This document shows, piece by piece, positions 22,460 through 28,406 of a DNA stretch of 28,406 nt. The stretch comes from an uncultured Clostridia bacterium (lineage in GTDB: Bacteria; Bacillota; Clostridia; Oscillospirales; Acutalibacteraceae): assembly GCA_937916195.1 (NCBI GenBank), contig CALFTO010000095.1, forward strand, positions 1 through 28,406, in the 5' to 3' direction. The position numbers and the translations under genes were made by a program. Position 1 is the stretch's first letter. The number at the start of each line of letters is the position of its first letter. Below the pieces are notes generated by a model that ran no database searches, had not been told where the DNA came from, and worked only from the letters and a program-made list of their open reading frames with translations.

Positions 22460-23731
22460 TTGAAAGCAAGCGAAAGTCATACTCATTATGCTTCAAAGGT
22501 GCGTGAATGCTCCAATTTTGCAGTGAGAGAAATCCGCAAGGTTTGTAAAGAGGTTGGTCCTCGTCCCGCAGGCTTTGAGGGAGAGGCAAAGGGTCAGGAT
22601 TATGTCGAGAAGCTTATGACACCAATTGCCGATGAGGTTAAAAGAGAAAAATTCACTTTAAGTCCCAAGGCTTTTATGAGTTGGGTTACAATTGACGGCG
22701 TTCTCGCTTTGGTTGCGGCTGTTTTAGGAATTTTAGCATTTACAGGTGTTGTTCCCGCTGTGGCAGGCGTTTTGCACATCGTTTCTCTTGTTCTTTGTGT
22801 TATTGCAGTTGTATTTCTTGTTGGTGAATTCCTTTTATACAAAAAGGTGCTCGACCCGTTCTTTAAAAAGGCAGAGTCAAGCAATGTAATCTGCACAAGA
22901 AAAGCAACGGGTGAAACAAAAAGAAGAATTATCTTCGGCGGTCATATGGACACCGCTTATGAGTGGCGATATACACATCTCGGCGGTGCAAAGCTCGTTT
23001 CAGTTGTTGTTGCGGGCGCAGTAGCAAGCCTTTTGATTACTCTTGTTCTTTCAATTGTTGGCTTGTTTGTTGATAATAGTCAGATTCAGCTTGTTCCAAT
23101 GATAATTCAGGCAATCACAGTTCCGTTCCTTGTAGCAGTAATGTTCTTTGTGAACTGGAAATTGGCTGTTGAGGGTGCAAATGACGACCTTTCAGGTGTT
23201 TTCACCTCAATGGCAGTGCTTCTTTATCTTAAAAACAATAATATCACTTTTGAAAATACAGAAGTTGTTGCAATGTCAGTGGGAGCTGAAGAAGAAGGCC
23301 TTCGTGGCTCAAAGGCATATGCAGAGGCTCACGCAGATGAATTTAAGAACGACGGCGTTGAAACAGTTTTTGTGGCACTTGATACAATTCGAGATTACGA
23401 ATTTATGGGCGTTGTCACAAAGGATATGACAGCAACAGTAAAGCTTGATAAACAGGCTTGTGCTCTTATGAAAAAGGCGGCCGAAAACGCAGAAGTGCCC
23501 GTAAAATACACCACAACACCTCTCGGCTCAACCGATGCAGCGGCAATGCAGCAGGGTGGTATTAAGTCGGTTGCGTTTACTGCAATGGACCCTGCCCCCG
23601 CAAGATATTACCACACACGTGATGATGTTGCAGGAATTATCGAAATGAAAACTATTGAGGATACTTTGAAAATCGCACTTGAAACAGTTTTCCTTTTTGA
23701 CGAACAGGGTCTTAAAGAGGAATATAAATAA
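22460..23731 (+). CDS. Membrane-embedded M28-family metallopeptidase
   Basis: 423 residues from a TTG start placed seven bases after TGGAGGT (an ATG at 22436 lies before that site). It has the metal ligands of co-catalytic zinc peptidases: GGHMDT (His162, Asp164), GANDDLSG (Asp242), GAEEEGLRGS (Glu277/Glu278), ALDTI (Asp308) and YYHTRDD near residue 385. Such enzymes release N-terminal amino acids or cleave small peptides. Two hydrophobic hairpins are built in: about residues 75-127 before the first metal motif, and about 178-232 between the first and second metal motifs, giving roughly four membrane helices. Which side of the membrane the active site faces is not clear. There is no signal peptide. 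The following lipoprotein gene starts 29 bases later, so the two are probably co-transcribed. Confidence 0.88.
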   Translation: MKASESHTHYASKVRECSNFAVREIRKVCKEVGPRPAGFEGEAKGQDYVEKLMTPIADEVKREKFTLSPKAFMSWVTIDGVLALVAAVLGILAFTGVVPAVAGVLHIVSLVLCVIAVVFLVGEFLLYKKVLDPFFKKAESSNVICTRKATGETKRRIIFGGHMDTAYEWRYTHLGGAKLVSVVVAGAVASLLITLVLSIVGLFVDNSQIQLVPMIIQAITVPFLVAVMFFVNWKLAVEGANDDLSGVFTSMAVLLYLKNNNITFENTEVVAMSVGAEEEGLRGSKAYAEAHADEFKNDGVETVFVALDTIRDYEFMGVVTKDMTATVKLDKQACALMKKAAENAEVPVKYTTTPLGSTDAAAMQQGGIKSVAFTAMDPAPARYYHTRDDVAGIIEMKTIEDTLKIALETVFLFDEQGLKEEYK

Positions 23732-23760
23732 GCATTATTCACCGAAAGGGGAAAATATAA

Positions 23761-24960
23761 ATGAAAAAGAATGTTATGAGAATTTTTAGCTTGGTAATGG
23801 TTGTTGCGCTTATGGTGTCAACCTTTGCAGGCTGCGGCGGCTCAGAGGTTAACCGCCCCGAAGCAGTAGCTGTTAAAACTGACCTTGGCGATGTGAATTT
23901 CACATTCACTTACGGCGAGCTTAAAAACGTGCTTCCCGGCGACCAGCTTGCAACTCTCTATGAAAATACAAACAAGAAAACTGATGACAAAGAAGTTCAG
24001 CTTTCTTATTATGAGCTTGTTTCAAAGTTTGGCGATAAAGATTATTTTGCAGATGTGATTGCTCTTATTTCTGACGAAGAAATGGCAGCGTTTACAGGAA
24101 ATCAGCAGGGTGTTCTTGATTATTTCAATGAGAAAATCAACGAAATCAAAACAACAGGCGTGGCAAGAGTTTCTTATTATGAAAATTTCTGGATTAACCA
24201 CGGCGACGGCGTTAAGTTTATGAATGAAAACGGTGAATTGCTTGACGGTCAGGACGAACTTAAAGCCGCATTCCGCCTCTATGCTGATATGGCATTGCAG
24301 GATATCGGCAAATATCTTATGAATATCTCAAACGAAGAGAAATATCAGGTTAAAGAGGGCGACGAAGACGACCTTATTGCTACTGATTTTAACGAAGACC
24401 TCACAAATATTATTTATCCTCTTGGCGAAAAGCAGGCAAGCACACTCACACTCGCTGACCTTTACACAGATACAAACGCAGAAACAGGCATCGTAACACA
24501 GCCCGTTTACACTTCACTTGTTTATACTTATGTTCACGACCTTGACGAAGAGGGTAACAACGCTGAATACACAGAGGGCGCTCTTGAGGGCGAATATATC
24601 TTTGTTCCTTCAGAGATTTACAGAACAATTAATATTGCGGTTAAGCCCGATGTAACAAGCGTTAAAAAGGCTTTCACAATTCGTGAAAAAGACGGCATTT
24701 TAGAGCAGTTCAAGGTTGCTGAAAACTATCTCAAGGTGAATTCATTTGAAATCGCGTTTAATCCCTGCAAGATTTCAGCAGGCTTTAATGCAGTTAACGA
24801 CCAGATGACATATGCAACATATGAAAAGAATATGGTAATTACTGCAAACGTAACCTTTGATGGTGCACTTGAAGACTACGGCACAGTGGTTGTAGAATTC
24901 CCCTGCACATCTTCACTTACATATAATTTCGGTTGGAAAGTTGAAGATAAAGCAGAATAA
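23761..24960 (+). CDS. Lipoprotein of unknown function
   Basis: 399 residues with a lipoprotein signal (VMVVALMVSTFAGC; lipid-bearing Cys25), so it is held on the outer face of the membrane. I do not recognise the family. The mature part begins with LGDVNFTFTYGELKNVLPGD, followed by a largely helical acidic region (about 60-200) and beta-rich C-terminal half (about 215-395) with IAVKPDVTSVKKAFTIREKD and NMVITANVTFDGALEDYGTV. The N-terminal segment loosely resembles the start of trigger-factor/SurA-like chaperone lipoproteins, but no rotamase motif is present. GAAAGGGG precedes the ATG, and a terminator follows at 25005. Pairing with the membrane peptidase upstream suggests a shared envelope role. 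Confidence 0.8.
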   Translation: MKKNVMRIFSLVMVVALMVSTFAGCGGSEVNRPEAVAVKTDLGDVNFTFTYGELKNVLPGDQLATLYENTNKKTDDKEVQLSYYELVSKFGDKDYFADVIALISDEEMAAFTGNQQGVLDYFNEKINEIKTTGVARVSYYENFWINHGDGVKFMNENGELLDGQDELKAAFRLYADMALQDIGKYLMNISNEEKYQVKEGDEDDLIATDFNEDLTNIIYPLGEKQASTLTLADLYTDTNAETGIVTQPVYTSLVYTYVHDLDEEGNNAEYTEGALEGEYIFVPSEIYRTINIAVKPDVTSVKKAFTIREKDGILEQFKVAENYLKVNSFEIAFNPCKISAGFNAVNDQMTYATYEKNMVITANVTFDGALEDYGTVVVEFPCTSSLTYNFGWKVEDKAE

Positions 24961-25004
24961 TGCGTTAAAAAACACAAAGAAATCGAATAATATCATAAAA
25001 TTGT

Positions 25005-25036
25005 AGCGGTATTCAATAAAGAATACCGCTGTTTTT
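25005..25036 (+). terminator. Terminator after the lipoprotein gene
   Basis: Perfect 10-bp stem AGCGGTATTC/GAATACCGCT (25005-25014/25021-25030) with a six-base loop and GTTTTTA. Confidence 0.9.
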
Positions 25037-25037
25037 A

Positions 25038-25079
25038 TTGATTTTTACTTTTTAAAGGTGTACAATAAAGTATATTGTA
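25038..25079 (+). promoter_or_regulatory. Promoter with overlapping dyad before the surface hydrolase gene
   Basis: TTGATT (25038-25043), 17 bases and TACAAT (25061-25066). The -10 box is the left arm of a perfect inverted repeat TACAATA/TATTGTA (25061-25067/25073-25079), a plausible operator. Confidence 0.55.
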
Positions 25080-25104
25080 ATTCTTTTTGAAAAGGGGAAT
25101 TGTT

Positions 25105-27162
25105 ATGAAAAAAGTATTGGCCGTTATTCTTTCAGCACTTATGATCTTCTCTGTAATGTCAATTGGTGTTGTGGCAAAGGAAGAAGAAAAAGTGCCCGTA
25201 GTTATTTTGCAGGGCTATTCAGGCCCAAGTCTTGCTTATGCTGACGCAAACGGCGAGCCCATTATTGAAAACGGCGAAGTAAAGCTTGCTTGGCCTTTGA
25301 ATTTTGATGATATCGGCACTAAAATTATGGGATTGTTCGCTGATGTTACTCTTAATCAGAATGAGCTTGGCGATGCGATTGTCGATGTTTTGCAGGAGTA
25401 TTTTGCTCCTCTTGAAATGTATCCCGACGGCACATCAAAGAATAATCTTGTGCCATACCCAAGCGGTGCTGCGGCTACACGTGCATCAACTCTTATTGAA
25501 AATGGTATGGAGCAGTATATCCCTGAGGCAGTAGTTGCCGAAATGGCAATTGCAGAAGTTGGCGCAGAAAATGTTTTCGGCTTTACTCAGGACTGGCGAC
25601 AGAGTCAGGTTGATTCTGCGGCTGACCTTGATGCGTATATTCAAGAAGTAAAAGAGATTACAGGTGCAGAACAGGTTGACCTTTATGGTTTAAGCCACGG
25701 CGGTCAGTACGGCACAAGCTATCTTTATTACTATGGACATAAGGGTGACGTAAGACGCGCAATGTTCGGCGACCCCGCAACTACGGGAACATCGGCGGTA
25801 GGCTCATTCTTTACCGGTGAATATGTAGATGCAAATCTTGAAGACGTTATTAAATTTATTGAGCACGGGTTTGAGCACGAAAAGAATTGGGAATGGTTAG
25901 TACAGCTTCTTACCCTTGATGAGTTTCTTGTTGAAATCGTAAACAGTGCCCTTGTAAATACTGATTTGCTTGAGGGAATTGTGTTAATTCCGTCTCTTTG
26001 GGATTTTGTTCCTTATAATTACTTTGAAGATGCTCTCGAATATGTTGGACTTAATGCAGAAGACAACGGCGAGCTTTACGCTGATACAGTTAAATATCAT
26101 AATGATATTTCAAACGGCGGATTAAACCTTGCAAACACCCTTTCTGACCTTAAGGTTGCGGGAACAAGATTGGGCTATGTTGTAGGCTGTGGCTATGATT
26201 CTGTAAACGGTAAATATAATTCGGACATTCTTATTGATACATATCTTTCATCGGGCTCAACCTGTATGCCTTTGGGCGAAACCTTCCCCGAGGGATACAC
26301 AAAGGCGGGAACGGTATGTTCAAATCCAAATCATTACCACATTTCACCCGAATTTGACATTGACGCTTCAACAGGCTTTATGCCCGATAATACTTGGTAT
26401 GTGCGCGGTCAGGGTCACGGTATGATTATGCACGACCCATACACAAAGAGCCTTGTTCACGATTTCTTGTGGGGCGACATTGAAAACGTATTCTCAAGTA
26501 AGGCATATCCGCAGTTTAATCTTTCTGAAAATCCCGGCGAGGTGCTTTATGCGCGTTTTGATAACACAAGCACAGGCTATCACTCAACAGTTGATACTGC
26601 TCTTGAAATCACAAATCTTTCTGCCGAGTCAAATATTCAGATTTGGGCAATCGAGACAGAGGGCGCAGAAATTGACTTTGATTTTGATGCGGGTATGACC
26701 GTTGTCCAGGGTAAAACTGTAACAGTTAAAGCAACAAACAACGATTTTGCGAATTCAGGAACTCCGTTTGCGGTGAATGTGAGATATTCAATTATGAATA
26801 CACAGCTCACTTATGTTGATGAGGTGATTTATTTCACTCCTCTCACAAATGCACAGGTGAATAAGTATGAGTATCTGATTGATGACGGCGTTGAGTTGCC
26901 AAATCCGTATGAAGAGCCCACAACCAACACACCATCAACCGACGAGCCAACAACGGACACACCAAGCACAGACGAGCCATCGACAGACGGTACAACGAAT
27001 GACACAACCGGCGGAAATGAGACCGAAAATGTAACGGGTGATATCCCCAATACAAATATTAATGCCGTAAAATCAACGGCGCCAATAGTTGCTGCCGCCG
27101 CTCTTATCGGTGCAGGCGTAATTACAGCGGGCGTTGTAATTAAGAAGAAAAAAGAAGAATAA
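25105..27162 (+). CDS. Surface-anchored alpha/beta hydrolase, LCAT/lipase-like
   Basis: 685 residues with a signal peptide (KKVLAVILSALMIFSVMSIG). Residues about 30-470 form an alpha/beta-hydrolase domain: the first strand VPVVILQGYSGPSL, the LCAT-like FGFTQDWRQSQVDSAADLDA, the nucleophile elbow LYGLSHGGQYG (Ser197) and a C-terminal GQGHGM (His438) that would complete the triad; the acid is not identified. LCAT-like folds act on ester bonds of lipids; the actual substrate is unknown. An Ig-like beta domain follows (about 480-600), then a Thr/Asp/Pro/Glu linker with TDEPTTDTPSTDEPST repeats and a C-terminal membrane helix with KKKKEE tail. The TGDIP sequence before the helix is not a convincing sortase motif. 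The ATG at 25105 follows AAGGGGA; an in-frame TTG at 25087 precedes that site. Confidence 0.82.
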   Translation: MKKVLAVILSALMIFSVMSIGVVAKEEEKVPVVILQGYSGPSLAYADANGEPIIENGEVKLAWPLNFDDIGTKIMGLFADVTLNQNELGDAIVDVLQEYFAPLEMYPDGTSKNNLVPYPSGAAATRASTLIENGMEQYIPEAVVAEMAIAEVGAENVFGFTQDWRQSQVDSAADLDAYIQEVKEITGAEQVDLYGLSHGGQYGTSYLYYYGHKGDVRRAMFGDPATTGTSAVGSFFTGEYVDANLEDVIKFIEHGFEHEKNWEWLVQLLTLDEFLVEIVNSALVNTDLLEGIVLIPSLWDFVPYNYFEDALEYVGLNAEDNGELYADTVKYHNDISNGGLNLANTLSDLKVAGTRLGYVVGCGYDSVNGKYNSDILIDTYLSSGSTCMPLGETFPEGYTKAGTVCSNPNHYHISPEFDIDASTGFMPDNTWYVRGQGHGMIMHDPYTKSLVHDFLWGDIENVFSSKAYPQFNLSENPGEVLYARFDNTSTGYHSTVDTALEITNLSAESNIQIWAIETEGAEIDFDFDAGMTVVQGKTVTVKATNNDFANSGTPFAVNVRYSIMNTQLTYVDEVIYFTPLTNAQVNKYEYLIDDGVELPNPYEEPTTNTPSTDEPTTDTPSTDEPSTDGTTNDTTGGNETENVTGDIPNTNINAVKSTAPIVAAAALIGAGVITAGVVIKKKKEE

Positions 27163-27180
27163 AGGTTAGCACAAAAATGT

Positions 27181-27204
27181 GCCCCCTCTGATGTCAGAGG
27201 GGGC
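27181..27204 (+). terminator. Hairpin after the surface hydrolase gene
   Basis: Perfect 11-bp inverted repeat GCCCCCTCTGA/TCAGAGGGGGC 18 bases after the stop codon. The following T run is weak (CTATTT), so termination is likely but not certain; it may also be part of the repeat next to it. Confidence 0.65.
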
Positions 27205-27345
27205 TATTTCGCGGGCAATTCGTGAATTGCCCCTTGCGGTCGGGCACAGAGACCCGACCCTACAAGAAATGTTCAATAATATTGGTAATTCAATAAATTA
27301 TCGTCGCAGACCCTTCGTTTTGCATTTTGCATTAATTATTTTAAA
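27205..27345. repeat. Intergenic hairpin repeat
   Basis: GGGCAATTC/GAATTGCCC (27213-27221/27224-27232) and GGTCGGG/CCCGACC (27238-27244/27253-27259) followed by TACAAG, then TTTTGCATTTTGCATTAATT (27319-27338). The parts match those at 21281-21360 and, inverted, at 20591-20625. The 376-base gap 27163-27538 holds this repeat, the infC promoter and the infC leader. Confidence 0.65.
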
Positions 27346-27352
27346 ATTATTG

Positions 27353-27380
27353 TTGACAAACGCATAATTTGTGTTATAAT
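27353..27380 (+). promoter_or_regulatory. Promoter of the infC-rpmI-rplT operon
   Basis: Perfect TTGACA (27353-27358), 16 bases and perfect TATAAT (27375-27380). A very strong vegetative promoter, as expected for translation genes. Confidence 0.85.
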
Positions 27381-27386
27381 AAACGA

Positions 27387-27510
27387 GCAAAATAAAGCAG
27401 AGCAGTAAATTTTGTTCTCACCTTTCGGTAATTAAGCTGAATGGTCAATACATTTTCTATTTATTAGTTTGTATTGTAGTGGGCAGAATTTCTCTGTCCA
27501 CTTTTTATTT
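27387..27510 (+). promoter_or_regulatory. infC leader with transcription attenuator
   Basis: The untranslated leader of about 150 bases contains CAATACA/TGTATTG (27446-27452/27470-27476) and then a stable terminator hairpin AGTGGGCAGA/TCTGTCCACT (27478-27487/27493-27502, one G-U pair) followed by TTTTTATTT. Such leaders in Firmicutes let ribosomal protein L20 repress its own operon by favouring the terminator. I infer that mechanism from position; the L20-binding fold was not resolved. Confidence 0.75.
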
Positions 27511-27538
27511 TAAAATTTCGCTAAAGAGGTGTTTATTT

Positions 27539-28057
27539 ATCAGTACCAAAGAATTGCAAATCAATGAAGAAATTCGCGACAAGGAAGTCAGAGTTATCAC
27601 TGATGACGGCGAGCAGCTTGGCATTATGTCCAGTAAAGACGCTCTTAAACACGCAGAAAAGCGTAGCCTTGACCTTGTAAAAATTGCCCCAAATGCACAG
27701 CCACCCGTATGTAAGATTATGGACTACGGCAAATATCGCTTTGACAAGGCAAAGAAAGAAAAAGAAGCAAAGAAAAATCAGAAGGTTGTTGAAACTAAAG
27801 AAATCCGCCTTTCTGTTAACATTGATACTCATGACTTTGATACAAAGGTAAATCACGCAATTAAGTTCTTGAAATCAGGTAACAAGGTAAAGGTTTCAAT
27901 CCGTTTTAGAGGTCGTGAAATGGCTCACGCACATTTAGGTAACGGAATTATGGAGCGTTTTGCTGAGGCAGTTTCAGAAATCGGAACAGTTGATAAGCCT
28001 GCAAAGCTTGAGGGCAGACAGATGCTTATGTTTATGTCTCCCAAGTCAGCGAAATAA
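27539..28057 (+). CDS. infC: Translation initiation factor IF-3, AUC start codon
   Basis: IF-3 binds the 30S subunit, prevents premature 50S joining and rejects wrong start codons and initiator mismatches. The 172 residues are standard length. The N-terminal domain shows INEEIRDKEVRVITDDGEQL and KIAPNAQPPVCKIMDYGKYR, then a lysine-rich linker (KKEKEAKKNQK) and the C-terminal domain with KEIRLSVNIDTHDFDTKVNH, VKVSIRFRGREMAH and LEGRQMLMFMSPK. No ATG, GTG or TTG lies at the right place; the frame opens at ATC (27539) seven bases after GAGGTG, giving ISTKELQINEE. Rare starts (AUU, AUA, AUC) are a known feature of infC and make IF-3 limit its own synthesis. A GTG at 27479 lies inside the attenuator hairpin and is rejected. 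Confidence 0.96.
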   Translation: MSTKELQINEEIRDKEVRVITDDGEQLGIMSSKDALKHAEKRSLDLVKIAPNAQPPVCKIMDYGKYRFDKAKKEKEAKKNQKVVETKEIRLSVNIDTHDFDTKVNHAIKFLKSGNKVKVSIRFRGREMAHAHLGNGIMERFAEAVSEIGTVDKPAKLEGRQMLMFMSPKSAK

Positions 28058-28087
28058 ATAAGGATTTTATATTAGGAGGATATTATT

Positions 28088-28285
28088 ATGCCAAAGATTA
28101 AAACACATAGCGGAGCTAAGAAAAGATTTAAGCTTTCAAAGAATGGCAAGCCCATCAGAGCACACGCTAACAAGTCACACATCTTGACAAAGAAGAGCAC
28201 AAAGAGAAAAAGAGGTCTTCGTAAGACTGCAGTTGCTGATAAGACAAATACAGCACAGATTAAGCGTCTTATTCCTTACAAATAA
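28088..28285 (+). CDS. rpmI: 50S ribosomal protein L35
   Basis: 65 residues, very basic, normal L35 length. Family signature MPKIKTHSGAKKRFKLSKNG at the N-terminus, then HILTKKSTKRKRGLRKTAVA and a C-terminal IKRLIPYK. It binds 23S rRNA in the large subunit. The ATG has TTAGGAGG at good distance; the gene lies 30 bases after infC and 39 before rplT in the usual order. Confidence 0.98.
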   Translation: MPKIKTHSGAKKRFKLSKNGKPIRAHANKSHILTKKSTKRKRGLRKTAVADKTNTAQIKRLIPYK

Positions 28286-28324
28286 TTATCGTAAATGTAT
28301 CTATTCAATCGGAGGTAAAGAGAA

Positions 28325-28406
28325 ATGGCACGTATTAAAGGTGCGATGATGACTCGCAAAAGAAGAAATAAAGTATTAAAGCTCGCTAAGGGCTACTATG
28401 GCTCAA
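28325..28406 (+). CDS. rplT: 50S ribosomal protein L20, 5' end only
   Basis: The window ends after 27 residues: MARIKGAMMTRKRRNKVLKL then AKGYYGS, the conserved start of L20 (ARxKxGxxxRxRHKKVLKLAKGYxG type). L20 is an early assembly protein on 23S rRNA and, in Firmicutes, the repressor of this operon through the infC leader. CGGAGG precedes the ATG. The remainder (about 90 residues) lies beyond the window. Confidence 0.96.
   Translation, partial: MARIKGAMMTRKRRNKVLKLAKGYYGS

Noticed and set aside
27479..27538. GTG at 27479 as infC start, adding 20 residues
   Set aside because: It lies in the stem of the attenuator hairpin, has no ribosome site, and the added residues do not match IF-3.

Overview
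The window looks like chromosome of a low-GC, Gram-positive anaerobe of the Clostridia, most likely a gut member of the Oscillospiraceae/Ruminococcaceae. The clues are moderate AT richness, strong Shine-Dalgarno (SD) sites, several TTG starts, Thr/Glu/Pro-rich linkers on surface proteins, a Firmicutes-type infC-rpmI-rplT cluster and many secreted or membrane-anchored proteins. The genus is inference.

Layout. 1-4024 is all on the minus strand: the end of prfB (RF2, cut by the window edge), a membrane-anchored protein of unknown function, and proA and proB for proline synthesis. 4377-6646 is a plus-strand operon: a DUF1836-type HTH regulator, a small DUF6054-like protein, an NfeD-like protein and a stomatin/SPFH protein. 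It has a clear promoter with a perfect palindrome in its spacer and ends in a strong terminator.

7186-20542 is the most remarkable part, a 13-gene plus-strand block with one good promoter in front (7056-7084), gaps of at most about 50 bases, and a terminator behind (20563-20589). It encodes a single-pass membrane protein, a 1758-residue secreted protein, ten small secreted paralogues of about 155-179 residues, and a 654-residue protein with a long Asp-rich stalk of thrombospondin-type-3-like repeats and a C-terminal membrane anchor. The last ~130 residues of the giant protein are an eleventh copy of the small-protein domain. My reading (inference) is a surface fibre or layer: small subunits, a large tip or adhesin protein carrying one subunit domain at its end, and a calcium-binding, membrane-anchored stalk. 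I do not recognise it as a named system.

20695-27162 holds accessory and envelope genes: a divergent DUF6809-like/XRE regulator pair, a VanY-type (M15B) protein that has lost key catalytic residues, a membrane-embedded M28 peptidase, a lipoprotein, and a surface-anchored alpha/beta hydrolase of the LCAT/lipase type. From 27353 the translation cluster infC (AUC start, attenuator in the leader), rpmI and rplT (cut by the window edge) begins.

Intergenic gaps contain related GC-rich hairpins that look like a dispersed small repeat family.
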